In this document: piece by piece, positions 45,238-54,550 of the stretch | Numbering within the stretch: position 1 is the stretch's first letter | Layout of the letters: each line of letters starts with the position of its first letter | NCBI RefSeq assembly: GCF_008973665.1 | Contig: NZ_WACP01000004.1 | Coordinates: 186,001 to 250,000 of the forward strand | DNA: 64,000 nucleotides | Direction of reading: 5' to 3' | Origin: Paenibacillus tengchongensis | Lineage (GTDB): Bacteria > Bacillota > Bacilli > Paenibacillales > Paenibacillaceae | Notes under the pieces: model-generated | Told to the model about the DNA's origin: nothing | Seen by the model: the letters and a program-made list of their open reading frames with translations, nothing else | The model's database searches: none | Made by a program: the position numbers and the translations under genes

Positions 45238-46194
45238 TCATTTTTCTTCATATAATAGCGTTATTTCTTTGACCGCTGAGATGACCTGCGCCGCTAGTTC
45301 CCGGGGAGCTGTTACGCGGACACCCGGACCCAATGAAAGAATGATGCGCAGCGCAGATTCCGCAGTATTGAACTGGGCCTTAACGTCCCGCCAGCCTGGA
45401 CGCAATGAAGCCGCATGTCCCAATAAGGTCACATAGCGTTCTTGCTGAAGCAGCTCCCAGGCACTGTCTGTTACGAGAATCTCAGCTTCATAGCGGGGAA
45501 GTGCGGCCCGGAAAGCCAGACTGGATTCCTTCCAATAAGCGGCCAGATCGAAACTCACGGGCCGCTGGAAATGTTCATTGGTCAAGTGAGCCTCGGTAAT
45601 TCTGGAGACACGGAACGACTTGACTGTCCCTCCGTGCTCGGCGGCTACATACCAGACGCCGCGCTTGGCGATCAGACCCAGAGGCAAAATTAATCTTCTC
45701 TCGGACGGATCGGCTTTATTATAGGTAATTTCGGTCTTCCGGTTCTCAAGCACGGCTTGCTGAAGCAAGGAGAGGTACGGAAAAGCTTCTCCCGTAGGCC
45801 GCCAGCCTTCGCCGTCGATATGGATGCGCTGGCTGAAATCATCTACCGGCCGGCCGGCGGTCTTTGCGGCTGCGGCCTCCAGTTTGCGTACAGCTGAGGA
45901 GAAATCCTCCTCCAACCCGAGCGCTCTCAAGATAGCCGGATCCGCCGACAGCAGTAAAGAGCCGAGCTCCTGCGGCTTCATTCCGGTCAGTGAGGTCCGG
46001 AACCCTTCGCTCAAGCTCCAACCGCCGGCACGGCCCCGTTCCGCAAAGATGGGGATGCCGGCAGCGCTAAGCGCCTCCATATCACGGACAACCGTTCTTT
46101 CGGATACCTCAAGGGTAGCCGCCAGTTCTCCCGCAGTCATTTTGCCGCGGTTTTGCAGCAATAGCATAATGGTAATCAGCCGGTCGGCACGCAT
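45238..46194 (-). CDS. WYL-domain transcriptional regulator (DeoR/YafY type)
   Basis: 318 residues. N-terminal helix-turn-helix of HTH_11/DeoR type (MTAGELAATLEVSERTVVRDMEALSAAG), then a WYL ligand-binding domain with GVWYVAAEHGGTVKSFRVSRI, and a C-terminal WCX region. These regulators often respond to nucleotides or metabolites. It is divergent from the short-chain dehydrogenase gene with 142 bases between, so it probably regulates that gene and itself. Confidence 0.92.
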   Translation of the reverse strand: MRADRLITIMLLLQNRGKMTAGELAATLEVSERTVVRDMEALSAAGIPIFAERGRAGGWSLSEGFRTSLTGMKPQELGSLLLSADPAILRALGLEEDFSSAVRKLEAAAAKTAGRPVDDFSQRIHIDGEGWRPTGEAFPYLSLLQQAVLENRKTEITYNKADPSERRLILPLGLIAKRGVWYVAAEHGGTVKSFRVSRITEAHLTNEHFQRPVSFDLAAYWKESSLAFRAALPRYEAEILVTDSAWELLQQERYVTLLGHAASLRPGWRDVKAQFNTAESALRIILSLGPGVRVTAPRELAAQVISAVKEITLLYEEK

Positions 46195-46336
46195 TCATCT
46201 TCCTCCTTCATAGGCAGCCATGTATGTACCCTGCTTTTAGTTTACCTTAAATATATGTCAATGGATGTCTTATTTGAGATATACAATGGGGGAAGAGATA
46301 ACCCGTTGGAGTAGCTATTACGAAGGGAGCGGTACA

Positions 46337-47179
46337 ATGAGCAAATTGCAAGGGAAAGTGGCGCTGGTGACGGGGGCAAGCCGGGGGGCGGGACGGGGAA
46401 TAGCCCTGGAGCTGGCCAAGGCGGGGGCATTTGTATATGTTACAGGCAGAAGCGGTGAATCAGGTGAAACCGGCCGGCCGGAAACCCTCGGGCGACTGGT
46501 AGAGGAGATCGGAAGGAGCGGAGGAAAGGGCCATGCTATCCGCTGTGATCATACGCTCGATAGCGAGACAGAAGCCGCCGTGGCGACAATTGCAGCGGCG
46601 CATGGCAGGCTGGATATTCTGGTGAACAATGTCTGGGGAGGCAATGCTTTGCCCATCGAACTGAAACCCATGTGGGAGCAGCCGCCGCAGCATTGGGACA
46701 ATATGTTTCAAGGCGGCGTCCGGGCGCAGCTGATGACCAATTACTACGCTGTGCCCCTGCTGCGGGCAAGCGGGCCCGGGGGAGTAATCATTCACACCAC
46801 CTTCTGGGATCATTATAAATACACCGGCAACTTCTATTATGATTTGTCCAAGAATGCCCTGGTGCGGATGGCTTTCGGACTTGCTGCCGAGCTGGCAGAT
46901 GACGGCATTGCCGTCATAGCGCTGTCGCCCGGCTGGATGCGCACCGAGCTGGTGCTGGAGAGCCTGCAGACTGACGAGGAGCATTGGCAGGAGGTGGAGG
47001 AACTGAAGAACAGTGAATCGACTGCTTATATCGGCCGGGCTGTCGTTCATCTGGCGGCTGATCCGAAGGTCATAAAGATGACAGGCGTCCCGCAGCAGGT
47101 TGGCCGGCTGGCGGAGAAATACGGCTTCACCGATATTGACGGACGGAGGGTGCCGGTCTTTGAGGTATCTGCGAATTAA
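46337..47179 (+). CDS. Short-chain dehydrogenase/reductase
   Basis: 280-residue NAD(P)-dependent oxidoreductase. Cofactor motif TGASRGAGRG near residue 12, followed by an Arg (TGRS) that favours NADP. NNVWGG takes the place of the NNAG motif. The catalytic pair is Y-x3-K in YDLSKNAL; the usual serine appears replaced by threonines in IIHTTFW. Start at 46337 because GAAGGGAG lies seven bases upstream; the open frame from 46265 lacks one. Likely partner of the divergent WYL regulator. Substrate unknown. Confidence 0.9.
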   Translation: MSKLQGKVALVTGASRGAGRGIALELAKAGAFVYVTGRSGESGETGRPETLGRLVEEIGRSGGKGHAIRCDHTLDSETEAAVATIAAAHGRLDILVNNVWGGNALPIELKPMWEQPPQHWDNMFQGGVRAQLMTNYYAVPLLRASGPGGVIIHTTFWDHYKYTGNFYYDLSKNALVRMAFGLAAELADDGIAVIALSPGWMRTELVLESLQTDEEHWQEVEELKNSESTAYIGRAVVHLAADPKVIKMTGVPQQVGRLAEKYGFTDIDGRRVPVFEVSAN

Positions 47180-47212
47180 ACCCTGCGAATTAAACACTGC
47201 GAATTAAACACT
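47171..47212 (+). repeat. Three 14-bp tandem repeats at the dehydrogenase stop codon
   Basis: GCGAATTAAACCCT followed by two copies of GCGAATTAAACACT. The first unit contains the stop codon of the dehydrogenase gene (GCG AAT TAA). Confidence 0.95.
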
Positions 47213-47216
47213 GCAG

Positions 47217-47276
47217 CCAAAAAACAACGCTCATTCGAGAATCCCGGCCGGAGCCGGCTTCCGAATGAGCGTTGTT
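47217..47276 (-). terminator. Terminator of serA (minus strand)
   Basis: AACAACGCTCATTCG (47223-47237) pairs perfectly with CGAATGAGCGTTGTT (47262-47276). On the minus strand it is followed by TTTTTGG, so it ends serA; it may also end the convergent dehydrogenase transcript. Confidence 0.88.
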
Positions 47277-47303
47277 CTAATCACCAAGATTGTCTGAGGC
47301 GGA

Positions 47304-48893
47304 TTAAACCAGCACAATCTCTTCCGCGGAGTTGATTTCCGGCAGTCCGGCCAGCTTCACCAGCACATCCTGCGGCACTTCCTTGTCTACAGTCAGCAGC
47401 ATAATGGCTGCCCCGCCGACGATCTTGCGTCCCACCTGCATCGAGGCGATGTTGACGCCGTTCTCGCCAAACAGCGTGCCGACGAATCCGATAATCCCTG
47501 GCTTGTCATTGTGCGAGATGAGAATCTGGTGGCCTTCCGGAGCAATGTCAACCGGGAATTTGTTGACCTGTACAATCCGTTCACCGTATCCCTGCAGCAA
47601 GGTGCCTGCCACCAGGTATTCTTCGTTGCCTGCTTTCAGAGTTACTGTAATAAGGTTAGTGAAGCCTTTGGTCTTCGGCGATTTCGTTACAACGACATTA
47701 ATGTCGCGCGTCTTGGCCAGGTGCATGGAATTGACGATGTTCACATCGCCGCCGAAATGGCGGGACAGCACACCCTTGACGATGTAACGCGTAAGCGGCT
47801 GAGTATCCACATCGGAGAGATCGCCGGCATATTCGACGAGAATCTCATTGAACGCGCCATGCGTAAGCTGCGTGGCGAAGCTGCCCAGCTTCTCGCCGAG
47901 CGTGAAGTACGGTTGCAGCTTGTTCATGACACTTGCCGCTACCGGTGGAATATTAACGGCATTGATGAACGGCTCGTTACGCAGGATATGCAACACCTGC
48001 TCCGAGACGTCGATGGCGACATTCTCCTGTGCTTCCACAGTGGAGGCACCCAGATGCGGAGTGACGATGATCTTAGGATGGGTGAGGAACGGATGATCCG
48101 GCTGCGGCGGCTCCTTCTCGAACACGTCGAAGGCTGCCCCGGCAACAATGCCGCTGTCAATAGCTTCAACGAGCGCCATTTCGTCAATTACGCCGCCGCG
48201 TGCGCAGTTGACGATCCGCATGCCTTTCTTCATCACTTCAAATTGCGGACGGGAAATCATATGGCGCGTCTCCGGCGTCAGCGGTGTATGCACGGTGATG
48301 AAATCGGCGTTCCGCACAATATCGTCTACAGATGCGAGCTTTACTTCCAGCTTCTCAGCGCGGTCTTCGGTCAGGAACGGGTCATACGCCAGGATGCTCA
48401 TGCCGAAGGCTTTGGCGCGCTTGGCGACTTCACTGCCGATCCGGCCCATACCGAGAACGCCGAGCGTTTTGCCGCGCAGTTCGACGCCGAGGAAGGATTT
48501 TTTATCCCATACGCCTGTAATGGTCTTAGCATAGGCCTGCGGGATGTGGCGGGCCAGCGCCATCAGCATAGCGAATGCGTGCTCACAGGTTGTGATCGTA
48601 TTGCCGTCCGGTGCATTGATAACAACGACCCCGCGTTGTGTGGCTGCCTCCAGCTTGATGTTGTCGACGCCAACGCCGGCGCGGCCGATTACTTTAAGGT
48701 TGGTGCCGGCGGCGATGATTTTCTCCGTAACGGTGGTCTGGCTGCGGACGAGCAGGGCGTCATATTCTCCGATGATGGCAATCAGTTCGTCTTCACTGAG
48801 TCCGGTTTTCTTATCCACGGTAACGTCGCTGGCGTCCATCAACTGCTGGATCCCCATATCGCTGATCGGATCCGATACTAATACTTTGAACAT
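47304..48893 (-). CDS. serA: D-3-phosphoglycerate dehydrogenase
   Basis: First enzyme of serine synthesis, oxidising 3-phosphoglycerate with NAD. 529 residues, the long form: catalytic and NAD-binding domains ([30 protein letters not shown] with the active Arg; TPHLGAST with the catalytic His), an intervening ASB domain, and a C-terminal ACT domain ([20 protein letters not shown]) for serine feedback. Transcribed under a serine T-box about 200 bases upstream. Gene order near the res cluster is conserved with B. subtilis. Confidence 0.97.
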   Translation of the reverse strand: MFKVLVSDPISDMGIQQLMDASDVTVDKKTGLSEDELIAIIGEYDALLVRSQTTVTEKIIAAGTNLKVIGRAGVGVDNIKLEAATQRGVVVINAPDGNTITTCEHAFAMLMALARHIPQAYAKTITGVWDKKSFLGVELRGKTLGVLGMGRIGSEVAKRAKAFGMSILAYDPFLTEDRAEKLEVKLASVDDIVRNADFITVHTPLTPETRHMISRPQFEVMKKGMRIVNCARGGVIDEMALVEAIDSGIVAGAAFDVFEKEPPQPDHPFLTHPKIIVTPHLGASTVEAQENVAIDVSEQVLHILRNEPFINAVNIPPVAASVMNKLQPYFTLGEKLGSFATQLTHGAFNEILVEYAGDLSDVDTQPLTRYIVKGVLSRHFGGDVNIVNSMHLAKTRDINVVVTKSPKTKGFTNLITVTLKAGNEEYLVAGTLLQGYGERIVQVNKFPVDIAPEGHQILISHNDKPGIIGFVGTLFGENGVNIASMQVGRKIVGGAAIMLLTVDKEVPQDVLVKLAGLPEINSAEEIVLV

Positions 48894-49102
48894 GATTTCA
48901 ATTCCTCCTTATAATTGGAAAACAGATTATGATGAGGATGCCCTTATAGGGCGTCCGCAGTACCAGGTTCAAATGGCAGAATGCAATGGAATAATGAAAG
49001 CCCATCTCTAATAACGTTGTGACGCGGTGTCGCATAAAAGAGAAAGCGTACGAAAATGCGCCATGCCGGGGATATACCCGCAGGGCAGATGCCGAGGGCA
49101 AC

Positions 49103-49375
49103 AAAAAAACTCCCGAGCCCATACTACTGCCGTAGTAAGGGACGAGAGTTGTCGTGGTACCACCCTAATTCACTGCAACTGTAAAGAAGCAGCCTCATTG
49201 GCCCTGTTAAGAAGGCCGCACTGGTAACGGAGTGATCCGATTGTATCTACTTTAACTTCGATACAATATCTCAGGAGCGCTAAAGACAACTTTCCGCCAC
49301 CGGTTTGCACCATCCACCGGCTCTCTGAAGGCTTCCAGTATCTTTGTTCCATCATCGGCTTTGCGTGATTAATTT
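49103..49375 (-). promoter_or_regulatory. T-box riboswitch of serA, serine specifier
   Basis: On the minus strand the leader shows Stem I elements (GATGATGGAACAAAGATACTGG, split by family-typical AG-bulge), the T-box core AGGGTGGTACCACG (49166-49153), and an intrinsic terminator formed by ACTCTCGTCCC and GGGCTCGGGAGT followed by seven T residues (49109-49103). The specifier triplet appears to be AGC (49281-49279), followed by a purine, which is a serine codon and fits serA. Uncharged tRNA-Ser should favour antitermination. Confidence 0.92.
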
Positions 49376-49380
49376 TTCAT

Positions 49381-49410
49381 AATGTAACATGGCTGTGCCA
49401 GATGTGTCAA
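49381..49410 (-). promoter_or_regulatory. Sigma-A promoter of the serA T-box transcript
   Basis: TTGACA (49410-49405) and TACATT (49386-49381) on the minus strand, 18-base spacer; the overlapping TTACAT gives 17. Located just upstream of the T-box leader. Confidence 0.65.
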
Positions 49411-49475
49411 TAGGATTATTCACTGCCGAGCGCCTTGAAGTCGGCGGCAATATTCGTTATGATGAATAGCCGGCT

Positions 49476-50384
49476 CTACTCATTAAGAAATGGCAGCTGG
49501 GGCACGGTTTCCTTGGCGTAATACTGCTCGCGCCATTTCATATAATCCGCTTCCTGAACTGCGTCGGTAGAGGTCAGGAGATTTACGCAGGATTGGATGT
49601 CCTTCAGCGAAAGCGAGCTGGCGGTTCCCGAATAAATCATATCATCGATTTTGGCCGTAATATCCTGCGGATCATATCCGGCAAATATGCTGCGGTTCAG
49701 CATGATATCGGAAATGGTTGCGTTCTTCTGCAGCAGGGGCATCTTCTTCCATTGCACAAAGCTTAACGTCTTCAATTCACCAAGCTGTGCCGGAATTTTA
49801 GTGTTGACCTTAGAGCCCCACTTTAGCATGGAATCATAGAAGTTCTTTTGGGCCAGGAGGCCGAATTTCGCAGCGCTGACCGTAAATTTATCGCTGTTCA
49901 GCTGCTTGGCGATTTCAGTTCCAGATGCCCCTGCCGAAATTTTGCCCGAAGCCTGAGAGAATAGGGTCAGACTCTTGAGAATGTTGAGCTGGGCCTCATG
50001 CAGCAGCGGCGAACCGCTGAAGATAGAATCCTGCGTAACCTTCTCATACTGTTTGTCGGCCAGAATGCCGAGATTCTTCAGCGTAGCCGCATTCTCGCGC
50101 GAATCGGTGCTGCGGGAGAGCTTGTCGACCTCCTCGTTCCAGTGCAGCTTGAATTCCCGATACGGCAAAAATACGTTATGATAGAATGTAACGAGGTCCT
50201 GCTGCTGGTAGGAGCCGGAAAATTCTTCGGTCGTCTCCTCGGCGGTCAGATGAGCATACTTGGCCTCTGTCTTATCCGCTCCCACCTTTACGCCTGTAAA
50301 GAATGCGGCGAACGCCGAAATCAGGAAGAATAAAAAACCCAATGTGTACAACATTTGTGTGCGGGAGTTGCGGCTGCTCATCAT
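49476..50384 (-). CDS. Single-pass extracytoplasmic protein of unknown function
   Basis: 302 residues. One N-terminal membrane helix (MLYTLGFLFFLISAFAAFFTGVKVG in segments) and an external, mostly helical domain with no motif I recognise; it is rich in Lys, Ser and Leu. Start at 50384 (or 50381, ATGATG) follows AAGGAG. Divergent from the CPBP gene 72 bases away. B. subtilis has no obvious counterpart at this place. Confidence 0.75.
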   Translation of the reverse strand: MMSSRNSRTQMLYTLGFLFFLISAFAAFFTGVKVGADKTEAKYAHLTAEETTEEFSGSYQQQDLVTFYHNVFLPYREFKLHWNEEVDKLSRSTDSRENAATLKNLGILADKQYEKVTQDSIFSGSPLLHEAQLNILKSLTLFSQASGKISAGASGTEIAKQLNSDKFTVSAAKFGLLAQKNFYDSMLKWGSKVNTKIPAQLGELKTLSFVQWKKMPLLQKNATISDIMLNRSIFAGYDPQDITAKIDDMIYSGTASSLSLKDIQSCVNLLTSTDAVQEADYMKWREQYYAKETVPQLPFLNE

Positions 50385-50456
50385 TCGTGCTCCTTCTTCA
50401 AGTGAAATCATCTATGTATTGATGTTGTAAATACATTATAGAACAGGCAGGTTGCG

Positions 50457-51050
50457 ATGAAAAAATTCAAATTAGGCAACATTAAAGTGAAAAAAGCTGA
50501 CCCTGGGCAATTAACGGACAAGCTGCTGCTGCTAAATCTCTATATAACGCAGGGCCTTACTTTATTTATCGGTTTGATATGGATATTATTTCAGAATAGA
50601 AACCCCTTTGAAGTATTAAAATTTCCCCAGAACCTAAATTTTGTGTATTGGGGGCTCGGACTGGCTGCAGTAATGCTTGCCGTCGACTTTGTGCTGACTC
50701 ATATCATTCCCGAGGAGAGCATGGATGACGGGGGAATCAATGAGCTGCTGTTCCGGCGCCGGCCGGTTTGGCATATTGTGCTTATCGCTGCCATTGTTGC
50801 GGTTTGCGAAGAGCTTTTATTCCGCGGTGCGGTCCAGCATTCCTTCGGTCCGTACTGGACCAGCATTCTGTTCGCGGTAATCCATGTCAGGTATCTGCGG
50901 CACTGGATTCCTACGGGCTGGGTCTTTCTAAGCAGCTATGGGTTAGGATATATATACATTCATTCAGGAAGCCTTTGGGCTCCGATATTATGCCATTTCT
51001 TCATCGACCTGTTCTCGGGTCTGGTGATCCGTTACAGGAGGGAGACATGA
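50457..51050 (+). CDS. CPBP-family intramembrane metalloprotease (YpbD-like)
   Basis: 197 residues with five or six hydrophobic segments. CPBP motifs: EELLFRGAVQ (EExxxR), FAVIHVRYLRH (second His) and LCHFFIDLFSG (third motif). Shorter than the CPBP protein at 18.9 kb and of a different subgroup. Position between serA and mecA matches B. subtilis ypbD. Overlaps the next gene by four bases. Confidence 0.87.
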   Translation: MKKFKLGNIKVKKADPGQLTDKLLLLNLYITQGLTLFIGLIWILFQNRNPFEVLKFPQNLNFVYWGLGLAAVMLAVDFVLTHIIPEESMDDGGINELLFRRRPVWHIVLIAAIVAVCEELLFRGAVQHSFGPYWTSILFAVIHVRYLRHWIPTGWVFLSSYGLGYIYIHSGSLWAPILCHFFIDLFSGLVIRYRRET

Positions 51051-51427
51051 GTGAAGAACTAAGCCGGGTGAAATCCCGGCGCAGAACCAAGACCAAGGCC
51101 GGACGGCTGGAAGCTGAAGCTCCGGCGGTTAAGGTGTCCGCCTCCGATGAAACCGCAGGGGAGACGCTCCGGGCTTCGGACACCTTGTCCAGAAAGGCCC
51201 GGCATTCCGCTGCTGCCGGCAAACGCACCATAGTAAGCAGCAGACGCGCTGCGGTTGAAGCCGGGCAAGGGGATGACACCACCTCGCGCACGAAGCAGCG
51301 CCGCATGGAGCGGGTCCGCCTCAGCAAGCTGTTCGTCAATTCACTGATATTTATGTTCGTGGCGCTGCTCGCTTCACTGTTCTGGTGGGGATGGAAAGGA
51401 GCACCGGCGCTGGATACGCTATGGTAA
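51047..51427 (+). CDS. Basic single-pass membrane protein of unknown function
   Basis: 126 residues. The first 90 are highly charged, rich in Arg, Lys, Ser and Ala and probably disordered in the cytoplasm; one helix follows (LFVNSLIFMFVALLASLFWW) and a short external tail. ATG overlaps the CPBP stop (ATGA), with GGAGGGAGAC upstream. Position and layout recall the N-terminal part of B. subtilis YpbE, which has an added LysM domain, absent here. Its end overlaps the next gene. Confidence 0.7.
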   Translation: MSEELSRVKSRRRTKTKAGRLEAEAPAVKVSASDETAGETLRASDTLSRKARHSAAAGKRTIVSSRRAAVEAGQGDDTTSRTKQRRMERVRLSKLFVNSLIFMFVALLASLFWWGWKGAPALDTLW

Positions 51428-52254
51428 GCACCATTATAGGAATTGTTGTACTGATTGTGCTGGCGGGGGCTGTGTTCCTCGCGCTAATGGTTGTTAAAGC
51501 ATTCGCAACGGACATTATTGCCGAGGAAATAACGCTGTCCGGCTTGCCGCCCGCATTTGACGGATTTCGCATCCTGCTGATTACGGATATTCACCGCCGG
51601 CGGCTGCCGCAAGCCAAGCTCTCGCACCTGAAGGGCAATGTCGATGCGGTCTTTCTGGGCGGAGATATGTCCGAGAAAGGCAACCCGCTGACAAGGCTGA
51701 TAGCCAACATGGCTTTTGCAGCTTCGCTTGCCCCGGTCTATGCCGTTCACGGCAACCATGACTACAAGGCAGGCATCACGCTGGTGGATAATGTGCTGCG
51801 CGGCTACGGCATCGACCTGCTGCAGGACGAGAACCGGGTCCTGCGCCGCGGCAGCGATCAATTGGCGCTGACCGGAGTTGATTTCCCGCGCACCGGCGGG
51901 ACCAAGGCCTATGCGCCGTTGCCCGGGCTGCCGGCGGATTTATTCCGGATCATCCTGGTACATGATCCGCTCTGGCTGTCGACGCAGGACACCGTACCTG
52001 CCGATCTGATTCTGGCCGGTCATACGCACGGCGGCCAGGTGGTTCTGCCGCTGCTCGGCCGCCGGCATGTGGAACCCTTCTACCGTGAGTACAGCGCCGG
52101 GACCTATTTCATTCCCCGCACAGAAGGGGCGGAACCGTCAGTTCCGCTGCTGATCAGCCGCGGCTACGGAACCTCGCATCTGCCGCTGCGCTGGGGCAGC
52201 CCCGCGGAGCTGCATGTGCTGACGCTTCGCAGGTCCGCTGAGTCGACGCGCTAA
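51421..52254 (+). CDS. Metallophosphoesterase, membrane-anchored (YpbG/YkuE-like)
   Basis: 277 residues. An N-terminal helix (IIGIVVLIVLAGAVFLALMV) is followed by a calcineurin-like domain with all metal motifs: TDIHRRRL (DxH), GGDMSEKG (GD), HGNHDYK (GNHD) and AGHTHGGQ (GHxH). ATG at 51421 is inside the end of the previous gene, with only a distant AAAGGAG, so translation is probably coupled; ATG 51391 is an alternative. Related proteins act on phosphorylated lipids or nucleotides at the membrane. Confidence 0.88.
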   Translation: MVSTIIGIVVLIVLAGAVFLALMVVKAFATDIIAEEITLSGLPPAFDGFRILLITDIHRRRLPQAKLSHLKGNVDAVFLGGDMSEKGNPLTRLIANMAFAASLAPVYAVHGNHDYKAGITLVDNVLRGYGIDLLQDENRVLRRGSDQLALTGVDFPRTGGTKAYAPLPGLPADLFRIILVHDPLWLSTQDTVPADLILAGHTHGGQVVLPLLGRRHVEPFYREYSAGTYFIPRTEGAEPSVPLLISRGYGTSHLPLRWGSPAELHVLTLRRSAESTR

Positions 52255-52277
52255 AGTGAAAGCCTGGCCGGCATAAC

Positions 52278-52319
52278 AAAAGCAGCGATTCCTCCGCTAA
52301 CGGAGAAACGCTGCTTTTT
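52278..52319. terminator. Bidirectional terminator between phosphoesterase and deacetylase genes
   Basis: AAAAGCAGCG (52278-52287) and CGCTGCTTTTT (52309-52319) form the outer stem with inner TCCG/CGGA. T-rich on the plus strand, and the A run at its left gives a T-rich tail on the minus strand. Confidence 0.8.
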
Positions 52320-52338
52320 GGCTTAACCGGAGATTGTA

Positions 52339-53283
52339 TCAGGGTGCCGGCACCTGGATGCTGCGCGGATCAACAAAGGAGTATCCCTTGCCCTCCAGAG
52401 TGGTAAGCATTTGATCCAGCGCTTCCACCGTCCACGGAAGCTCATGCATCAGAATGTTGCTGCCCGAATGTAACTGGCTTGTCACATTGGAAATCAGCTT
52501 CTCGGTCTTCCCGCTCTCGGACTCCTTCATTTCATAGTCCAGCGAGCCAACAGACCAATTCATATAGAGCAGTTGGTTCTCTGCCGCCACTTTCTTGCCG
52601 ACATCCCCGCCTGCGCCGTGCGGCGGGCGGAAGAAGGCGGGGGTCTCGCCGGTCACTTCTTTTACAATCGCCTGAACGTCTTCAATCTGCTGCTTCACTT
52701 TCTCATAAGGCTCGTTCTTAAGGATGATATGATCCCAACTGTGGTTACCGATAATGCCGCCGCGGCTCTGAATCAGCTTCAGCAGATCGGGGTTCTCCTT
52801 CACGCGGTACCCGTTGACGAAGAAGATCGCCTTGGCCTGATGTTTGTCCAGCGTATCGAACAGCGAATTGATCATCGCGGCATCCTTGGGACCGTCGTCG
52901 AAGGTCAGAAGCACCACTTTCTTCTCCGTGCCATCCTCAATCGGTACAATATCATAGTTCTTGTTCATCTGATAGAGCACCGGGATTGCGGCGGTGTCCG
53001 GGGCAGGCACGGCAGAGGCCCCGGCGCTTGGCGTTCCTGCTGCAGTGCCGTCCTCAGCAGCAGGAGTTACCTCTGCGGCAGGGGCTTCGCTGCCGGCCGG
53101 GCTGGCTGACGGCGAAGCCGTATCTGAGGAGTCAGGTGATGGAGCCGGCGTTGCCGATTGCACCACTGCGGAAGCCGGCGGAGCTTCCTCTTGTGCAGCT
53201 GTATCATTATTGTTCCCGCTGCAGGCTGTCAGCATGACGGCTGACAGGAGCAGCAATGTTGCAACTTTACCCACTTTTTTCAT
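52339..53283 (-). CDS. Polysaccharide deacetylase lipoprotein
   Basis: 314 residues. Lipoprotein signal with lipobox LTAC (Cys near 21), then a Ser/Pro/Ala/Glu-rich linker to about residue 95, then a NodB-type deacetylase domain. Catalytic motifs: TFDDGP (motif 1), HSWDH (metal histidines), RPPHG (motif 3), VGSLDYEM (in place of motif 4) and LMHELPW (motif 5). Expected to deacetylate peptidoglycan or another surface glycan outside the cell. Single gene between terminators. Confidence 0.92.
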   Translation of the reverse strand: MKKVGKVATLLLLSAVMLTACSGNNNDTAAQEEAPPASAVVQSATPAPSPDSSDTASPSASPAGSEAPAAEVTPAAEDGTAAGTPSAGASAVPAPDTAAIPVLYQMNKNYDIVPIEDGTEKKVVLLTFDDGPKDAAMINSLFDTLDKHQAKAIFFVNGYRVKENPDLLKLIQSRGGIIGNHSWDHIILKNEPYEKVKQQIEDVQAIVKEVTGETPAFFRPPHGAGGDVGKKVAAENQLLYMNWSVGSLDYEMKESESGKTEKLISNVTSQLHSGSNILMHELPWTVEALDQMLTTLEGKGYSFVDPRSIQVPAP

Positions 53284-53368
53284 CCCGCTTTCTTATTGTC
53301 TTTTGGTATGAGCCGGAATCTTTCCGCCAACACTAAGCATGATTTTACCATACAAGGAGGTTAGAGTT

Positions 53369-53716
53369 ATGAACACTTCGTCATTTCTGTGCGGAGTTGT
53401 GATGGGCGCAGCCGCAAGCATGATCATCTCCAAAAAACGCGGCTCGATGATGTCCGCACTGCTGACGCCGGGCGGCGCAGGCCAGGGAGCCGGCGAGAAG
53501 GCTAAGGACAAGATTCTCGGCATGGCCGGGACCGGCTTCGGGAGTTCGGCGCAGACCGGCGATGCTGCGGTCCACGAACACAAGCCCGAATCCACGGTCA
53601 TTACCAAAGAATCCAATCTCCGTCTGCTGAAGGATTTCATCCGCAGCAACCCCGATGTAAAGCATGAGGTGGAGAAAATTCTCAAAGAAACCCATACCAC
53701 GATACCGGGTTTGTAA
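53369..53716 (+). CDS. Small YtxH-like protein of unknown function
   Basis: 115 residues. The N-terminus (SSFLCGVVMGAAASMIIS) is a short glycine-rich hydrophobic helix followed by KKRG, a pattern seen in YtxH-like proteins; the C-terminal half is charged and helical (LRLLKDFIRSNPDVKHEVEKIL). ATG at 53369 follows AAGGAGG. Divergent from the deacetylase gene. Confidence 0.72.
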   Translation: MNTSSFLCGVVMGAAASMIISKKRGSMMSALLTPGGAGQGAGEKAKDKILGMAGTGFGSSAQTGDAAVHEHKPESTVITKESNLRLLKDFIRSNPDVKHEVEKILKETHTTIPGL

Positions 53717-53733
53717 CCGCAAAATGCCGCCGC

Positions 53734-53778
53734 AGAATCATTTTGTGGATGCTCTGTCCGCAAAATGATTCTTTTTTA
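53734..53778 (+). terminator. Terminator after the YtxH-like gene
   Basis: AGAATCATTTTG (53734-53745) pairs perfectly with CAAAATGATTCT (53761-53772), then TTTTT. Confidence 0.92.
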
Positions 53779-53935
53779 TCCGGCCGCAGCAATAAATGGG
53801 TTGAGAAATATATTTATTTACGTGCAATTGCATCGCCAAAATGATAACATACATACATAGTAACCATTTTTGGCTCATTACTCGGGACTCATCATACATT
53901 AATATTAAATGAGCTTGCAAAAGGAGGATCCTGTC

Positions 53936-54550
53936 ATGAGAATAGAGCGATTAAGTCAAGATAAGATACGGATTTTCCTCACTTTTGACGACCTGAGCGA
54001 GCGGGGCATCCAGAAGGAAGACATGTGGCAGGAAGTTCCCAAGGTGCATGACCTCTTCACGGAAATGATGGACCAGGCATATAGTGAACTCGGCTTCGAC
54101 GCCACTGGTCCGCTTGCCGTAGAAGTGTTCGCATTGCCCGCGCAAGGCATGGTCGTTATAGTGACCCGGGGGAAATATGATCACCAACAGTACGGTGCAT
54201 CCGGGGAAGAAGAGTTGCCGGAAGAAATTTATGAAATGGAAGTTACTCTGGAACAAAGCGATTCTGTCGTGTATGCTTTTCACGATTTCGAGGTTCTGGT
54301 TGAAGCAGCCCATGTTCTAAACGGCAACATCACTTCCCAAGGGAAGCTGTATTCTTATAATAATAAATGGTATCTCTACTTCGATCCCAAGGAATTTGAC
54401 GACGCGGCACTGGCCGGTCTGGTCGCTGTCCTGGCCGAATTTGCGGAATCCTCGCCGGTTACCGAAGCCGTGCTGGACGAATACGGCAAGACGGTTATGG
54501 CATCGGATGCTGTAGGGACGTTGTGCACTCATTTTAAACGCCAGCAATAA
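53936..54550 (+). CDS. mecA: Adaptor protein MecA
   Basis: Adaptor that delivers substrates such as competence and sporulation regulators to the ClpC ATPase. 204 residues: N-terminal substrate-binding domain (MRIERLSQDKIRIFLTFDDL), an acidic linker (GEEELPEEIYEMEVT), and a C-terminal ClpC-binding domain (YAFHDFEVLVEAAHVL, SYNNKWYLYFD). ATG at 53936 follows AAAGGAGGATCCTGTC. Position matches B. subtilis ypbH (mecB). Confidence 0.94.
   Translation: MRIERLSQDKIRIFLTFDDLSERGIQKEDMWQEVPKVHDLFTEMMDQAYSELGFDATGPLAVEVFALPAQGMVVIVTRGKYDHQQYGASGEEELPEEIYEMEVTLEQSDSVVYAFHDFEVLVEAAHVLNGNITSQGKLYSYNNKWYLYFDPKEFDDAALAGLVAVLAEFAESSPVTEAVLDEYGKTVMASDAVGTLCTHFKRQQ

Noticed and set aside
47511..48881. 456-codon plus-strand open frame
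   Set aside because: Shadow of serA on the minus strand, which is motif-complete and preceded by a T-box.
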